This document shows, piece after piece, positions 17,983 to 26,132 of a DNA stretch of 64,000 nucleotides; position 1 is the first letter of the stretch; each line of letters begins with the position of its first letter. The DNA is from an uncultured Bacteroidales bacterium. Lineage in GTDB: Bacteria > Bacteroidota > Bacteroidia > Bacteroidales > F082. The position numbers and the translations under genes were made by a program. Below the pieces are notes generated by a model. The model saw only the letters and a list, made by a program, of their open reading frames with translations, ran no database searches and had not been told where the DNA came from. The stretch spans positions 1-64,000 of the forward strand of contig CAMJQC010000007.1 of the NCBI GenBank assembly GCA_946407975.1, given 5' to 3'.

Positions 17983-18045
17983 TTTATTGACATGCTTCAA
18001 TGTGAGGATGTGCTTTGCTTCTTCTGCCTCTTATCATATTGTCTG

Positions 18046-18075
18046 TTGTCCGTTGTCAGAATAATACTATTTTTG
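18046..18075 (+). promoter_or_regulatory. Promoter of the DUF4249-like lipoprotein gene
   Basis: TTG (18046-18048), 19-base spacer, then TATTTTTG (18068-18075), an exact -7 match, 20 bases before ATG 18096. Confidence 0.6.
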
Positions 18076-18095
18076 CGTATTGATAATCCAGCGTT

Positions 18096-19124
18096 ATGAA
18101 GAAGTTATCCCTATTGTGGACGATGATCGTATTTCTTGTCTTTCTTTCAGCTTGTAAGGAAGAGGTGGATTTCTTTGCATCTCCTTGCGATGTGCCCATT
18201 GTCTATGCGATGCTTGATGCGGATGCAGATACGAATTTCGTTAAGATTACGAGGGCCTTCTTTAGTGAAGACCTAGCTACCCAAACAGCTCAAAATCCTG
18301 ATTCCAGCAATTATCCTGGTCGTCTCGACGCACGTCTTATTGAATTCGACAATGGAAAACAGGTGCGCGAGATTATCCTCGACACCATCACCATTCGTGA
18401 TAAGGAGGAAGGTATGTTCTATGCACCGGCTCAAAAACTGTATTATACAACGGAAAGGCTTCAGAAGAATTCGGCAGAACACGACATAAAATACAAACTG
18501 ACAGTTGAATTGCCCGACCAGGTTTTGACAGCGCAGGCGTACATTGTTGGCAGTACGAAGTTTGGTGTATGGAATTTAACGGCTAATTTTTCACAAGAAT
18601 ACTTTGGCACAAAAAGAGAACTAAAGTTCTATCCTGCCACCCATGCTGAAATATATGAAATCGGCATGACATTCACTTATTGGGAACAAAAAGTGACGCC
18701 TTGGTCCGTATCCGACTCCGTCCCCGTAACAATGGATTGGTTTCTCGGAACTTATTACTTGAAAGACTTTGACATAGATGAAGAGGGCAAATATGTGGTT
18801 TATTATCGCCCTGAGGCATTCTATAACAAACTGCGTCTTTTTCTCGGTGCCGATACGGCGAATGTCAACGTCCGTCGTCTGATCAAGGATTATCCTATTG
18901 AATTTTATATTTCTGCCGCAGGAAGCGAATTGAGAGAGTATTACACTTTCAGCGGTTCGCCTGATTTAGGCGCCCAGAGCAATTCCGATTTTAGTCTGAT
19001 CAACGGGGGATACGGATTATTCTCTTCCCGCTGTTCCACCAGACGTAAGGCCCGTCTGGCCGGCACCACTGTTCCTGATTTGGTGGTGCATAATTGGGGT
19101 TTTGTTTTTATAGGCGGAGAATAA
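18096..19124 (+). CDS. DUF4249-like lipoprotein
   Basis: A 342-residue predicted lipoprotein (MKKLSLLWTMIVFLVFL, lipobox LSAC, acylated Cys20). Strand-rich segments follow: VPIVYAMLDADADTNFVKITRAF near the start, and FSLINGGYGLFSSR near the end. The pattern resembles Bacteroidota DUF4249-type lipoproteins, which often accompany TonB-dependent receptors; no receptor is adjacent here. Function is unknown. It is transcribed alone and converges on the TrmH-family gene, ending eight bases from it. Confidence 0.6.
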   Translation: MKKLSLLWTMIVFLVFLSACKEEVDFFASPCDVPIVYAMLDADADTNFVKITRAFFSEDLATQTAQNPDSSNYPGRLDARLIEFDNGKQVREIILDTITIRDKEEGMFYAPAQKLYYTTERLQKNSAEHDIKYKLTVELPDQVLTAQAYIVGSTKFGVWNLTANFSQEYFGTKRELKFYPATHAEIYEIGMTFTYWEQKVTPWSVSDSVPVTMDWFLGTYYLKDFDIDEEGKYVVYYRPEAFYNKLRLFLGADTANVNVRRLIKDYPIEFYISAAGSELREYYTFSGSPDLGAQSNSDFSLINGGYGLFSSRCSTRRKARLAGTTVPDLVVHNWGFVFIGGE

Positions 19125-19131
19125 AACCGAA

Positions 19132-19869
19132 TTATTTTGTCATTTCAGCCATGATGATGGCAGCTGCAATGGAGGCGTTGAGCGACTCTGTAGCACTTCC
19201 ATCGGCTCGTGGTATAGTGATGGGGCGCGTGATGAAAGGCAATACTTCGGAGCGGATGCCGTGGGATTCGCTGCCAATGACGATGATACCGCCTTTTTTC
19301 TTTTCCAGTTGAAATAGGTTCTCGCCTTGCAGCAATGCGCCATAGATGACTTTGCCTGCCTCTTTAGCCTGTTCTAAATACTCGGGAAGTGATGCTTCTC
19401 TGATCCGCATTCTGAAGACAGATCCCATCGTGGCTTGTATCACCTTTGGATTCCAGATTTCGACGCAGTCGGAACTGCAGATGATGCCGCTGATGCCAAA
19501 CCACTCAGCAGTACGGATGATGGTGCCCATGTTGCCTGGATTGCTGATGCCATCCAAGGCGAGGATGAAATCACCTTCAGTCAAAGCTTTGTTTTGCTTT
19601 GGAATCTTGGCTACTGCAAGAATGCCGGGAGGCGTGTCAAGTCCGCTCATTTGTTGCATTTGCACCTCGGTAACGGTCTCGAGCCGGCTGTCGCTGATCT
19701 TGTTTTCCGAGCAGTAAGCCTCTGTGGCAAAGAGACAGATGGTCTCAAAGTGACTTTCCAACAGTTCGCTGACCATTTTACGTCCTTCAACAGTAAAGAG
19801 CCCAAGCTCTTTGCGGAATTTCTGTTGTCGGAGCGATGCGACTTGTTTGATAGTGCTTTTCGTAATCAT
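19132..19869 (-). CDS. TrmH/SpoU-family RNA 2'-O-methyltransferase
   Basis: A SPOUT-class methyltransferase that 2'-O-methylates tRNA or rRNA using SAM; the target nucleotide cannot be told from sequence. The 245 residues comprise an N-terminal substrate-binding domain (QQKFRKELGLFTVEGRKMV) and the knotted catalytic domain. That domain carries motif 1 DGISNPGNMGTIIRTA, motif 2 IVIGSESHGI and motif 3 IPRADGSATESLNASIAAAI. It lies 22 bases after the rplI terminator with no promoter I can see, so it may depend on read-through from the ribosomal operon. Confidence 0.9.
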   Translation of the reverse strand: MITKSTIKQVASLRQQKFRKELGLFTVEGRKMVSELLESHFETICLFATEAYCSENKISDSRLETVTEVQMQQMSGLDTPPGILAVAKIPKQNKALTEGDFILALDGISNPGNMGTIIRTAEWFGISGIICSSDCVEIWNPKVIQATMGSVFRMRIREASLPEYLEQAKEAGKVIYGALLQGENLFQLEKKKGGIIVIGSESHGIRSEVLPFITRPITIPRADGSATESLNASIAAAIIMAEMTK

Positions 19870-19891
19870 GGGCGCTGGTGTTTGACGAAAA

Positions 19892-19919
19892 AAGGCTGTC
19901 TCGTAGCCGAAACAGCCTT
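19892..19919 (-). terminator. Terminator of the rpsF-rpsR-rplI operon
   Basis: On the minus strand AAGGCTGT pairs with ACAGCCTT, followed by TTTTTT. It lies 22 bases after the rplI stop codon. Confidence 0.82.
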
Positions 19920-19941
19920 TCTGTTAGTATCGTGTTTTCGC

Positions 19942-20391
19942 TTATTCGGCGTAAACTTCGAATTCGACTTCAGTTTGCACGTCTTTGTGGAGTCTGATCT
20001 TGGCGGTATAAGTGCCGAGTTCCTTGACGGTATCATCACTAAGGATAATTTGCTTGCGGTCTACGTCGAGGTTGCAGGCCTCCTTGATAGCGTTAGCGAT
20101 CTGAATGTTGTTCACCGAGCCAAAGATCTTACCGGTAGCGGCAGCCTTAGCAGGGATGCGCAATTTGAGACCTTCCAGAGCCTTGGCTTTATCCATGGCT
20201 TCGTTTCTCACTTTTTCTTCCTTGTGAGCCTGCTGACGCATCTCTTCGGCAAGGATTTTACGGTTTCTCTCAGTGGCAAGGATGGCCATTCCCTGAGGGA
20301 TGAGGAAGTTACGGGCGTAACCGGGTTTTACGGTAACGATGTCGTTCTTGTAACCTAAGTTGTTGACGTCTTGTTTCAGAATAATATCCAT
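19942..20391 (-). CDS. rplI: 50S ribosomal protein L9
   Basis: A 149-residue ribosomal protein of the large subunit, binding 23S rRNA near the L1 stalk. The conserved N-terminal domain (MDIILKQDVNNLGYKNDIVTVKPGYARNFLIP, shown in part) is followed by the long connecting helix (RKILAEEMRQQAHKEEKV) and the C-terminal domain. It is the last gene of rpsF-rpsR-rplI, 16 bases after rpsR. Confidence 0.97.
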   Translation of the reverse strand: MDIILKQDVNNLGYKNDIVTVKPGYARNFLIPQGMAILATERNRKILAEEMRQQAHKEEKVRNEAMDKAKALEGLKLRIPAKAAATGKIFGSVNNIQIANAIKEACNLDVDRKQIILSDDTVKELGTYTAKIRLHKDVQTEVEFEVYAE

Positions 20392-20407
20392 TTCTAATCC
20401 TCCTCTA

Positions 20408-20683
20408 TTATTTCAAACAGTCAGCTACATAAGGCATCAGGGAAAGGTGACGGGCACGCTTGATAGCCTGAGCGACTTTTCTTTGGTATTTCATTGAAGT
20501 GCCAGTGATGCGACGGGGCAGGATCTTGCCTTGCTCGTTCACGAATTTCATCAAGAAGTCAGCGTCTTTGTAATCGATATACTTGATGCGGTTCTTCTTG
20601 AAGCGGCAGTATTTTTTTCTCTTGGTATCGACCGCGATAGGGGTCAGATATTTAATGTCATTGTTATTGTTTGCTTGTGCCAT
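20408..20683 (-). CDS. rpsR: 30S ribosomal protein S18
   Basis: A 91-residue small-subunit protein that pairs with S6 on 16S rRNA. The conserved core is [18 protein letters not shown] and [20 protein letters not shown], then [12 protein letters not shown] Bacteroidota-like N-terminal extension ([13 protein letters not shown]) precedes it. It is the middle gene of the rpsF-rpsR-rplI operon, 28 bases after rpsF. Confidence 0.97.
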   Translation of the reverse strand: MAQANNNNDIKYLTPIAVDTKRKKYCRFKKNRIKYIDYKDADFLMKFVNEQGKILPRRITGTSMKYQRKVAQAIKRARHLSLMPYVADCLK

Positions 20684-20711
20684 TTTTTCTAAGATTTGAA
20701 CGGGTTAAACA

Positions 20712-21068
20712 TTAGGCTTCCTGTGCTTGGGCTGCTTTTTCAGCGGCTTTCGTGCGTCTCTTTTCGTTGTAAGCGACAGCGTGCTTGTCAAGTTTTACGG
20801 TAAGGAAGCGGAGAATGCGCTCATCACGCTTCAATTCGGTCTGGAATCCTTCGATGAAATCGGGTTCGGATTTGAATTCCATCAATTGATAAAAGCCCGT
20901 GGACTTCTTCTGGATTGGGTAAGCGAGTTTACGCATGCCCCAATTCTCTTCGTGGACGATTTCGGCACCAGCTTTGCTGAGCATGTCCTCATACTTTTTT
21001 ACCGCTTCCTTCATCTGATCGTCAGATAAAACGGGAGTAATAATGAAAACGGTTTCGTACTGATTCAT
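20712..21068 (-). CDS. rpsF: 30S ribosomal protein S6
   Basis: A 118-residue small-subunit protein and S18 partner. Start [18 protein letters not shown], then [25 protein letters not shown] and the [17 protein letters not shown] end of the fold. An Ala/Glu-rich tail ([12 protein letters not shown]) extends the C-terminus. First gene of the operon with a clear promoter about 62 bases upstream. Confidence 0.97.
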   Translation of the reverse strand: MNQYETVFIITPVLSDDQMKEAVKKYEDMLSKAGAEIVHEENWGMRKLAYPIQKKSTGFYQLMEFKSEPDFIEGFQTELKRDERILRFLTVKLDKHAVAYNEKRRTKAAEKAAQAQEA

Positions 21069-21129
21069 AATTTAAATTACTGATAATTAATGATTTAATA
21101 ATTCTATTATTGCAATAAATTTGCGAGTG

Positions 21130-21137
21130 CAAAAATA
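21130..21137 (-). promoter_or_regulatory. Promoter -7 element of rpsF
   Basis: The minus strand reads TATTTTTG with TTG about 22 bases upstream. The AT-rich leader before rpsF is about 60 bases. Confidence 0.62.
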
Positions 21138-21265
21138 AACATTTTTCTTTAATAGAATACAAGTTGTTGTCTTTTTTTTAATAAGTCAAAAAAAGATAAT
21201 AAACTGCGCTGAAACACTCAGCATTCAATGGAACGAATTCAACTGTTTTTACAGAGCTTTAGCTG

Positions 21266-22198
21266 CTATTTTTGTTTGTAAATGTCGAAAAGCCCCATCT
21301 TTGTCCATTCGGTGGGTTGCAAGTAGGAATCTGTCATCACGGCATCAAGGCTGCTCACTCGTCCGTTAAGTGCCAACTGGACAAAACTGCAAAAGATATC
21401 AACGGATCCCGGAAACCATGAAGCGACTTCATGGCCTATACCTTCGAAACGGATGATCCAGTGCGGGATGTTTTCCTTGTCCATGATTTTGTCGATGGTG
21501 CTGGAACCGAAAAGCTTGGCGCCAAAAGGCAGTCCGAATTTTTTGTAGTTGACAATTCTGTCCTTGGTGCCATGCATCAAAAGGGTAGGCGCTGGTGGGT
21601 TGGCATAATGCAGGTCTTTTTTCTTGCACATGATGCCTCCGGCATATGGAATCATGGCTGCGGGCTTCCATCCTTTGGGCAGAGCTTTTGCCAAGGGGAG
21701 GCCATTGGCCCTGCAATAGTCGAGTTGCAGGATAGTGATGGCACCGGCGGAGCTTCCGGTAAGGATGAGTTTGGAAATGTCAATGTCTAGTTGACTGGCA
21801 TGGGCGCAGACCCAGGCGATGGCTTCAGCACAGTCTTCCGTGGCGATGTCAATGCAGTGCTGGAATAGGTCGTCAGTTTTCCATAAAGAGGAATTCTCCA
21901 TTACCATGACGGGGTCCTTCAAACCGAGTCGATAGTCGATGCTGATTACAGTGAATCCACGACGGGTTAGGGAATCGGCGATGGTTTGCTGGTAGTGGTT
22001 GTCGCGTGTTCCAGTGATGAACCCTCCGCCGAAGACAGCTAGTACGGCAGCTTTGTCCGCCCTTTGGACAACTGGTTTATGTACGTCGAGATAGAGCGTA
22101 GAATCGCGTTTTGCAAAGGGGAACGTCTCTTTGGTTTGAGCCTCTGCACAGATTCCCATCAGGATGAGCAGGGCAGTAATGATCCATGGTCTTTTCAT
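21266..22198 (-). CDS. Secreted alpha/beta hydrolase (esterase-like)
   Basis: A 310-residue exported hydrolase with a signal peptide (cleavage after ICAEAQ). Visible catalytic features are the oxyanion-type FGGGFITG (about 55-62), nucleophile elbow LTGSSAGAIT (Ser near 149), acid in LLMHGTKDRIV and His in FEGIGHEV. This is the carboxylesterase/BD-FAE-like arrangement, often active on acetylated carbohydrates or short esters; the substrate is not inferable. It is monocistronic with a TATTTTTG promoter 23 bases upstream. Confidence 0.82.
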   Translation of the reverse strand: MKRPWIITALLILMGICAEAQTKETFPFAKRDSTLYLDVHKPVVQRADKAAVLAVFGGGFITGTRDNHYQQTIADSLTRRGFTVISIDYRLGLKDPVMVMENSSLWKTDDLFQHCIDIATEDCAEAIAWVCAHASQLDIDISKLILTGSSAGAITILQLDYCRANGLPLAKALPKGWKPAAMIPYAGGIMCKKKDLHYANPPAPTLLMHGTKDRIVNYKKFGLPFGAKLFGSSTIDKIMDKENIPHWIIRFEGIGHEVASWFPGSVDIFCSFVQLALNGRVSSLDAVMTDSYLQPTEWTKMGLFDIYKQK

Positions 22199-22220
22199 GG
22201 TTTGGACTTTTATTTATGCG

Positions 22221-22228
22221 CAAAAATA
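22221..22228 (-). promoter_or_regulatory. Promoter -7 element of the esterase gene
   Basis: The minus strand reads TATTTTTG, an exact match, about 22 bases upstream of the start codon. Confidence 0.6.
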
Positions 22229-22301
22229 CACTATTCTCCTCATATTTAGTGGGTAAAGTCTTATCTAAATTATTTATTTATGCGTTGCATTAGAGCTTAC
22301 G

Positions 22302-22474
22302 TCATGCAACATAGCTTCGAACAGAAAGAATAGGGCCTGAAAAAAAAAGAGACAGAGCTGAAGCAGAACGATCTTGGCGAATAGACGCGTCTTTAGGAGC
22401 GTCAGGCGTGTAGTCAGAAGGTAGAGAAGGGGTCGCATGTCCCCGGCGAGGCGCCGATATCCCGACTTGACGGG
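22302..22474. other. GC-rich structured intergenic segment after wecB, unidentified
   Basis: This stretch between wecB and the esterase is much more GC-rich and structured than other gaps here. It contains GGGG-8-CCCC, GGCG-GGCGCC, TTGAC-GG-GTCAA and the palindrome AGACGCGTCT, with a run of nine A on the plus strand. The only ORF is 60 codons, starts inside wecB in another frame and has no promoter. It could be a structured 3' UTR, a small RNA or one copy of an interspersed element. I cannot assign it to a known RNA family. Confidence 0.4.
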
Positions 22475-23614
22475 TCAATGACATAGCTCAAGCATTTTCT
22501 CGAGCATGAATTCTGCCGCATGTCCGTCGCCGAAGATTTCAGGATAGTTGGCTGGCGATTGCCTCAAATACTCTTGACTGGCTTCCAGAATTATGTCCTT
22601 GTCAGCATCTGCAAGGGTGGCAGCGCCAGTCTTCACGATTTCCACCCATTCGGTCTCGGGTCTTAGAATGACACAGGGCTTTCTGAAGAAATAGGACTCT
22701 TTCTGAACGCCACCGGAGTCGGTCATGATGAGGCTGGCATGTCTCTCAAGCTGAATCATCTCCAGGAATGAGACAGGCGGAATGAGTTTGATATTGGCCG
22801 AGTCAAAGATGGTCTGTTGGAATTGCTCGCTGAGATTGGTCTTGATGAGCTTGGAAGTACGGGGGTGGAGGGGAAGCACGACGGGATGCTCTTCGGCTAT
22901 TTTGACAATAGCGTCAAATATGGCGCCGAGCCGCTTGGGCTGGTCGGTGTTGCTGTCGCGATGTATGGTGGCCAGGACATAAGGTTTGTCTCGCAGTCCC
23001 AGGCGGTTGATAACGTCGGTTTTTTGTTCTGCGATGGCGGAAAAATACAGGCTGTTGTCGTACATGATGTCGCCACAGTGATAGACTTTCGGGTTGTCGA
23101 TGTTATAGGGTCCCTCGTTGTCGATGGGGAATCCTTCGCGCTTCAGATTGTCAAAACCCGCCTTGGTGGGGGAAAAAAGAAGGGTGGAACAGTGGTCGCA
23201 GACGATGCGGTTGATTTCTTCAGGCATGCTTTTGTTAAAGGAACGCAACCCTGCCTCGATGTGTACGATGGGTGTGTGAATCTTGGCGGCGGCCACGGCT
23301 CCTGCCAGGGTGGAGTTGGTGTCTCCGTAGAGTACAATGAAGTCGGGCAGCTCTTTAAACAGGATGTCTTCTATTCCTTCAATCATCTTGGCGGTCTGCA
23401 CGCCATGGGTCGCCGATCCGACATGAAGGTTGTAGTCGGGACGCGGTATTTGGAGCTCATCAAAGAAGACCTGCGACATATTGTCGTCATAGTGTTGCCC
23501 TGTGTGGACGATGATTTCTTGCACTTGGTCAACGTAATGCTCGCGAATGGCCCGGCTTAGTGCCGCTGCCTTGATGATTTGAGGACGAGCTCCTATTATG
23601 GTGACTATTTTCAT
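22475..23614 (-). CDS. wecB: Non-hydrolysing UDP-N-acetylglucosamine 2-epimerase
   Basis: Interconverts UDP-GlcNAc and UDP-ManNAc for surface polysaccharide synthesis, in the cytosol. The chosen ATG gives MKIVTIIGARPQIIKAAALS and 379 residues, the usual length. Signatures include the GARPQIIK nucleotide-binding start, HTGQHYDDNMS, GDTNSTLAGA, HIEAGLRSFNKSMPEE and SGGVQKES. The ORF-track start at 23704 runs back into radC and is not supported. It lies 16 bases after radC, so the two are probably co-transcribed. Confidence 0.93.
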   Translation of the reverse strand: MKIVTIIGARPQIIKAAALSRAIREHYVDQVQEIIVHTGQHYDDNMSQVFFDELQIPRPDYNLHVGSATHGVQTAKMIEGIEDILFKELPDFIVLYGDTNSTLAGAVAAAKIHTPIVHIEAGLRSFNKSMPEEINRIVCDHCSTLLFSPTKAGFDNLKREGFPIDNEGPYNIDNPKVYHCGDIMYDNSLYFSAIAEQKTDVINRLGLRDKPYVLATIHRDSNTDQPKRLGAIFDAIVKIAEEHPVVLPLHPRTSKLIKTNLSEQFQQTIFDSANIKLIPPVSFLEMIQLERHASLIMTDSGGVQKESYFFRKPCVILRPETEWVEIVKTGAATLADADKDIILEASQEYLRQSPANYPEIFGDGHAAEFMLEKMLELCH

Positions 23615-23630
23615 GTTTGTTTCGATGTTT

Positions 23631-24332
23631 TTAAGCGTCCATTTTTCCGTTTTCAGCAAAGCTGTAGTAGGTCTCTCTTCCGATGATGATGTGGTCGGTG
23701 ACACCGATATCGAGCAAAAGGCCGCCAGCCTTTAGCTTTTTGGTCAGTTGGACGTCTTCTCTGCTGGGCGTAGGATTGCCAGAAGGATGGTTGTGACAAA
23801 GGACGACGGCTGTGGCGTGATAGGTGAGGGCCCTGGAAAAGATGACTTTAGGGTCGGCGATGGTGCTGGTGACTCCGCCAGTGCTGATGCATTCCACCGC
23901 CAACGGCTCGTTGTTTCGGTTGAGAAAGAGAACGAGAAAATGTTCTTGGGTAAAGTCTTCGATTTGACCGAGGAAATATTCATAAGCCTCTCTGGAATCA
24001 CCGATCTTGCTTCTTTGTTTGACTTCGGCACTACGACGGCGTTTGCCGAGTTCCAGGGCTGCTGCGATGCTGATGGCTTTTGCTAAAGCGATGCCTTTGT
24101 GTTTCATCAAGTCTCGACAGCTGAGTTCAGAAAGACGGATGAGGTCGTTATCGACACTGTCAAGAATTTGCCGTGCCAACTCAATGGCTGTGGCTTCTTG
24201 CGTGCCCGTCCGAATGAGTATGGCGATGAGCTCCGTATCGCTGAGTGCTGCGGGACCTTTGTTGAGCATTTTTTCTCGAGGTTGGTCGTCTTTTGACCAG
24301 AACTTGATGGATCTTTTCTTCACATCGGTCAT
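23631..24332 (-). CDS. radC: RadC-family JAMM-domain protein
   Basis: A 233-residue RadC/YsiA-like protein. The N-terminal helix-hairpin-helix-like part (PREKMLNKGPAALSDTELIA) is followed by a JAMM/MPN+ metalloprotease fold with CHNHPSGNPTPSREDVQLT (the HxHxnSxxD metal site). The historical link to DNA repair was later withdrawn for E. coli, and the cellular role is unclear. The ATG at 24332 was chosen because the promoter's -7 element lies upstream of it, whereas the track start at 24365 precedes transcription. First gene of radC-wecB. Confidence 0.88.
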   Translation of the reverse strand: MTDVKKRSIKFWSKDDQPREKMLNKGPAALSDTELIAILIRTGTQEATAIELARQILDSVDNDLIRLSELSCRDLMKHKGIALAKAISIAAALELGKRRRSAEVKQRSKIGDSREAYEYFLGQIEDFTQEHFLVLFLNRNNEPLAVECISTGGVTSTIADPKVIFSRALTYHATAVVLCHNHPSGNPTPSREDVQLTKKLKAGGLLLDIGVTDHIIIGRETYYSFAENGKMDA

Positions 24333-24352
24333 CAGGATTGGTTTTGATGCGG

Positions 24353-24382
24353 TAAAAGTAAGCAAAAAACGTATGGTGTCAA
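24353..24382 (-). promoter_or_regulatory. Promoter of radC-wecB
   Basis: On the minus strand TTG, a 19-base spacer and TACTTTTA, one mismatch from TAnnTTTG. It sits directly after the rpsT terminator and decides the radC start. Confidence 0.5.
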
Positions 24383-24390
24383 CAAAAAAA

Positions 24391-24415
24391 GCCCCTTCAT
24401 GCAGGACGAAGGGGC
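24391..24415 (-). terminator. Terminator of rpsT
   Basis: GCCCCTTC and GAAGGGGC form a perfect 8-bp stem. On the minus strand it is followed by seven T, and on the plus strand by CAAAAAA only, so it acts on rpsT. Confidence 0.9.
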
Positions 24416-24449
24416 CAAAAAATTATGAAAAAACAAAATTAAATTACCT

Positions 24450-24704
24450 TCAAGCTAACTTAGCGGTGAACTTCGTCAGTTTCGACTTCAGGTTGGCTGC
24501 TTTGTTCTTGTGAATAATGCCGTGTTTAGCAACTCTGTCAATGATCGAATACATCTTCGGCAGTTGGTTTTCAGCCTCTGATTTGTCGGTCAATGTCCTG
24601 AATTTTCTCACCTCGTTACGCATGTTCTTTGCATAATAACGGTTGTGCAAACGTCTCTTCTCTGTCTGACGAATTCTCTTAATTGACGATTTGTGATTTG
24701 CCAT
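24450..24704 (-). CDS. rpsT: 30S ribosomal protein S20
   Basis: An 84-residue small-subunit primary binding protein made of three helices. It starts [21 protein letters not shown] and contains [21 protein letters not shown], the hallmark S20 segment. Monocistronic, with its own TAATTTTG promoter and a strong terminator. Confidence 0.97.
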   Translation of the reverse strand: MANHKSSIKRIRQTEKRRLHNRYYAKNMRNEVRKFRTLTDKSEAENQLPKMYSIIDRVAKHGIIHKNKAANLKSKLTKFTAKLA

Positions 24705-24743
24705 ATCTCTTATTCCTTAATTGTTATCCTCTTAATTGGGCTG

Positions 24744-24751
24744 CAAAATTA
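24744..24751 (-). promoter_or_regulatory. Promoter -7 element of rpsT
   Basis: The minus strand reads TAATTTTG, an exact match, with TTTG about 24 bases upstream. Confidence 0.58.
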
Positions 24752-24830
24752 CATATTTTCTGCTTAGCTCCGTATCAAAAATTGATTTTTTTTATTTTTA
24801 ATTTTTGATTTTTATATAAAAAATTAGTAA

Positions 24831-26123
24831 TCAAATAATTATAGCGTTCATATACATTTTGTCTTCCAATCCTATGTTGCCAATGTCACCAAGCTTTATA
24901 TTAATAAAGGTGTTTCTTTTCAGTCCTTCTCCTGTCACTTGCAAGGGTATATAATTCTCTCCGTAGCCTTTAGCACTCCCACGTGCATCGATGCGTTCGA
25001 CGAGCAGTCGTTGGACATGTCCTAACATTGACTGAAAATAAGCAGTCTTGTTTTCTAGTGAGATTTTTCGCATGATGGCACTGCGTTCCGTCTTGACGCG
25101 TTCTGGGATTTGATTAGGCATTTGCGCTGCCACAGTTCCTGTCCTGACAGAATACTTAAAGGTGTGGACGTGGCTGAAACCAATGGCTTTGACGAACTGA
25201 GAACTCTCTTCAAACTCGGCATCGGTCTCGCCTGGGAAACCGACGATGACATCAGTGGTGAGATTGAAATCGGGACGGAATGACTTGATCTTGTTGCAAA
25301 TCTGGGCAAATTGCTCAGCCGTATAGAAACGATGCATCCGTTTCAGCGTGTTTTCTGAGCCGCTTTGCAAGCAGATGTGCATGTGCGGTGCCAGTTTTTC
25401 ATGTTGAAACAGTTCAAGGAAATGGTCGGAGAACTGGTCGGGCTCAATGGAGGAGATGCGCACACGGAAATCACCTTCAATGGCCAATATGTTTTCAACG
25501 AGTTTTTCGAAGCTCGTGTTGTCGTATTGATACCGTCCCATATTGACTCCCGTGAGCACGATTTCCTTAAAGCCGTGGCTGACGACTTCCTGGATGTTGT
25601 GATAGATGTCAGCTGCAGGACGGCTGGTGGAACGTCCGCGCACCATTGGGATGATACAGTAGGAACAGAAGTTGTTGCATCCGTCCTGAACTTTGATGAG
25701 ACTGCGGGTATGGAAGGTGTCGAAGGCAGGACGATAGCTGAACAGGTCACGGTCATAGCCTTCTGGGTCGCTGCTGCCTTGCTTGAAGTGGTTGTCGATG
25801 ATGTCGAAGATGGCCGACTTGCGCTCGTTGTCGATGACGTAATCGGCTATGCCGGAATGCAACAGCTCTTCTTTGTAGTTGTTGACCATACAGCCTGTGA
25901 TGGCGATGATGGCATTGGGGTTTTTGCGTCGGATCTGATGGATGGCTTGTCGGCATTTCTGATCGCTCTGGTTGGTGACAGTGCAAGTGTTGACCACGAC
26001 GGCGTCAGCACCGCTTTCAGGACCGATGATTTCGTAACCGCCTTCCTTGAAACGGGATGCAAGAGCGTCCGTCTCATAGAGGTTGACGCGGCAGCCGAGG
26101 GTCTTGAATGCAATCTTCACCAT
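24831..26123 (-). CDS. mtaB: tRNA t6A37 methylthiotransferase MtaB
   Basis: A radical-SAM enzyme adding a methylthio group to t6A at position 37 of ANN-decoding tRNAs. The 430 residues contain the N-terminal UPF0004 domain with its three cluster cysteines (FKTLGCRVN, VVNTCTV, AITGCMV). The radical-SAM CxxxCxxC is in QDGCNNFCSYCIIP, and a C-terminal TRAM-like domain follows. MVKIAFKTLGCRVNLYETDA is typical of MtaB rather than MiaB or RimO. It follows miaB with a nine-base gap, pairing two tRNA-37 thiomethylases in one operon. Confidence 0.92.
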   Translation of the reverse strand: MVKIAFKTLGCRVNLYETDALASRFKEGGYEIIGPESGADAVVVNTCTVTNQSDQKCRQAIHQIRRKNPNAIIAITGCMVNNYKEELLHSGIADYVIDNERKSAIFDIIDNHFKQGSSDPEGYDRDLFSYRPAFDTFHTRSLIKVQDGCNNFCSYCIIPMVRGRSTSRPAADIYHNIQEVVSHGFKEIVLTGVNMGRYQYDNTSFEKLVENILAIEGDFRVRISSIEPDQFSDHFLELFQHEKLAPHMHICLQSGSENTLKRMHRFYTAEQFAQICNKIKSFRPDFNLTTDVIVGFPGETDAEFEESSQFVKAIGFSHVHTFKYSVRTGTVAAQMPNQIPERVKTERSAIMRKISLENKTAYFQSMLGHVQRLLVERIDARGSAKGYGENYIPLQVTGEGLKRNTFINIKLGDIGNIGLEDKMYMNAIII

Positions 26124-26132
26124 GCTTGTATA

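Noticed and set aside
19435-20358. 307-residue plus-strand ORF over trmH and rplI
   Set aside because: Spans two certain genes and their terminator on the opposite strand.
22302-22484. 60-codon ORF after wecB
   Set aside because: Starts inside wecB in another frame, no promoter, and the region looks structured rather than coding; kept only as an unassigned segment.
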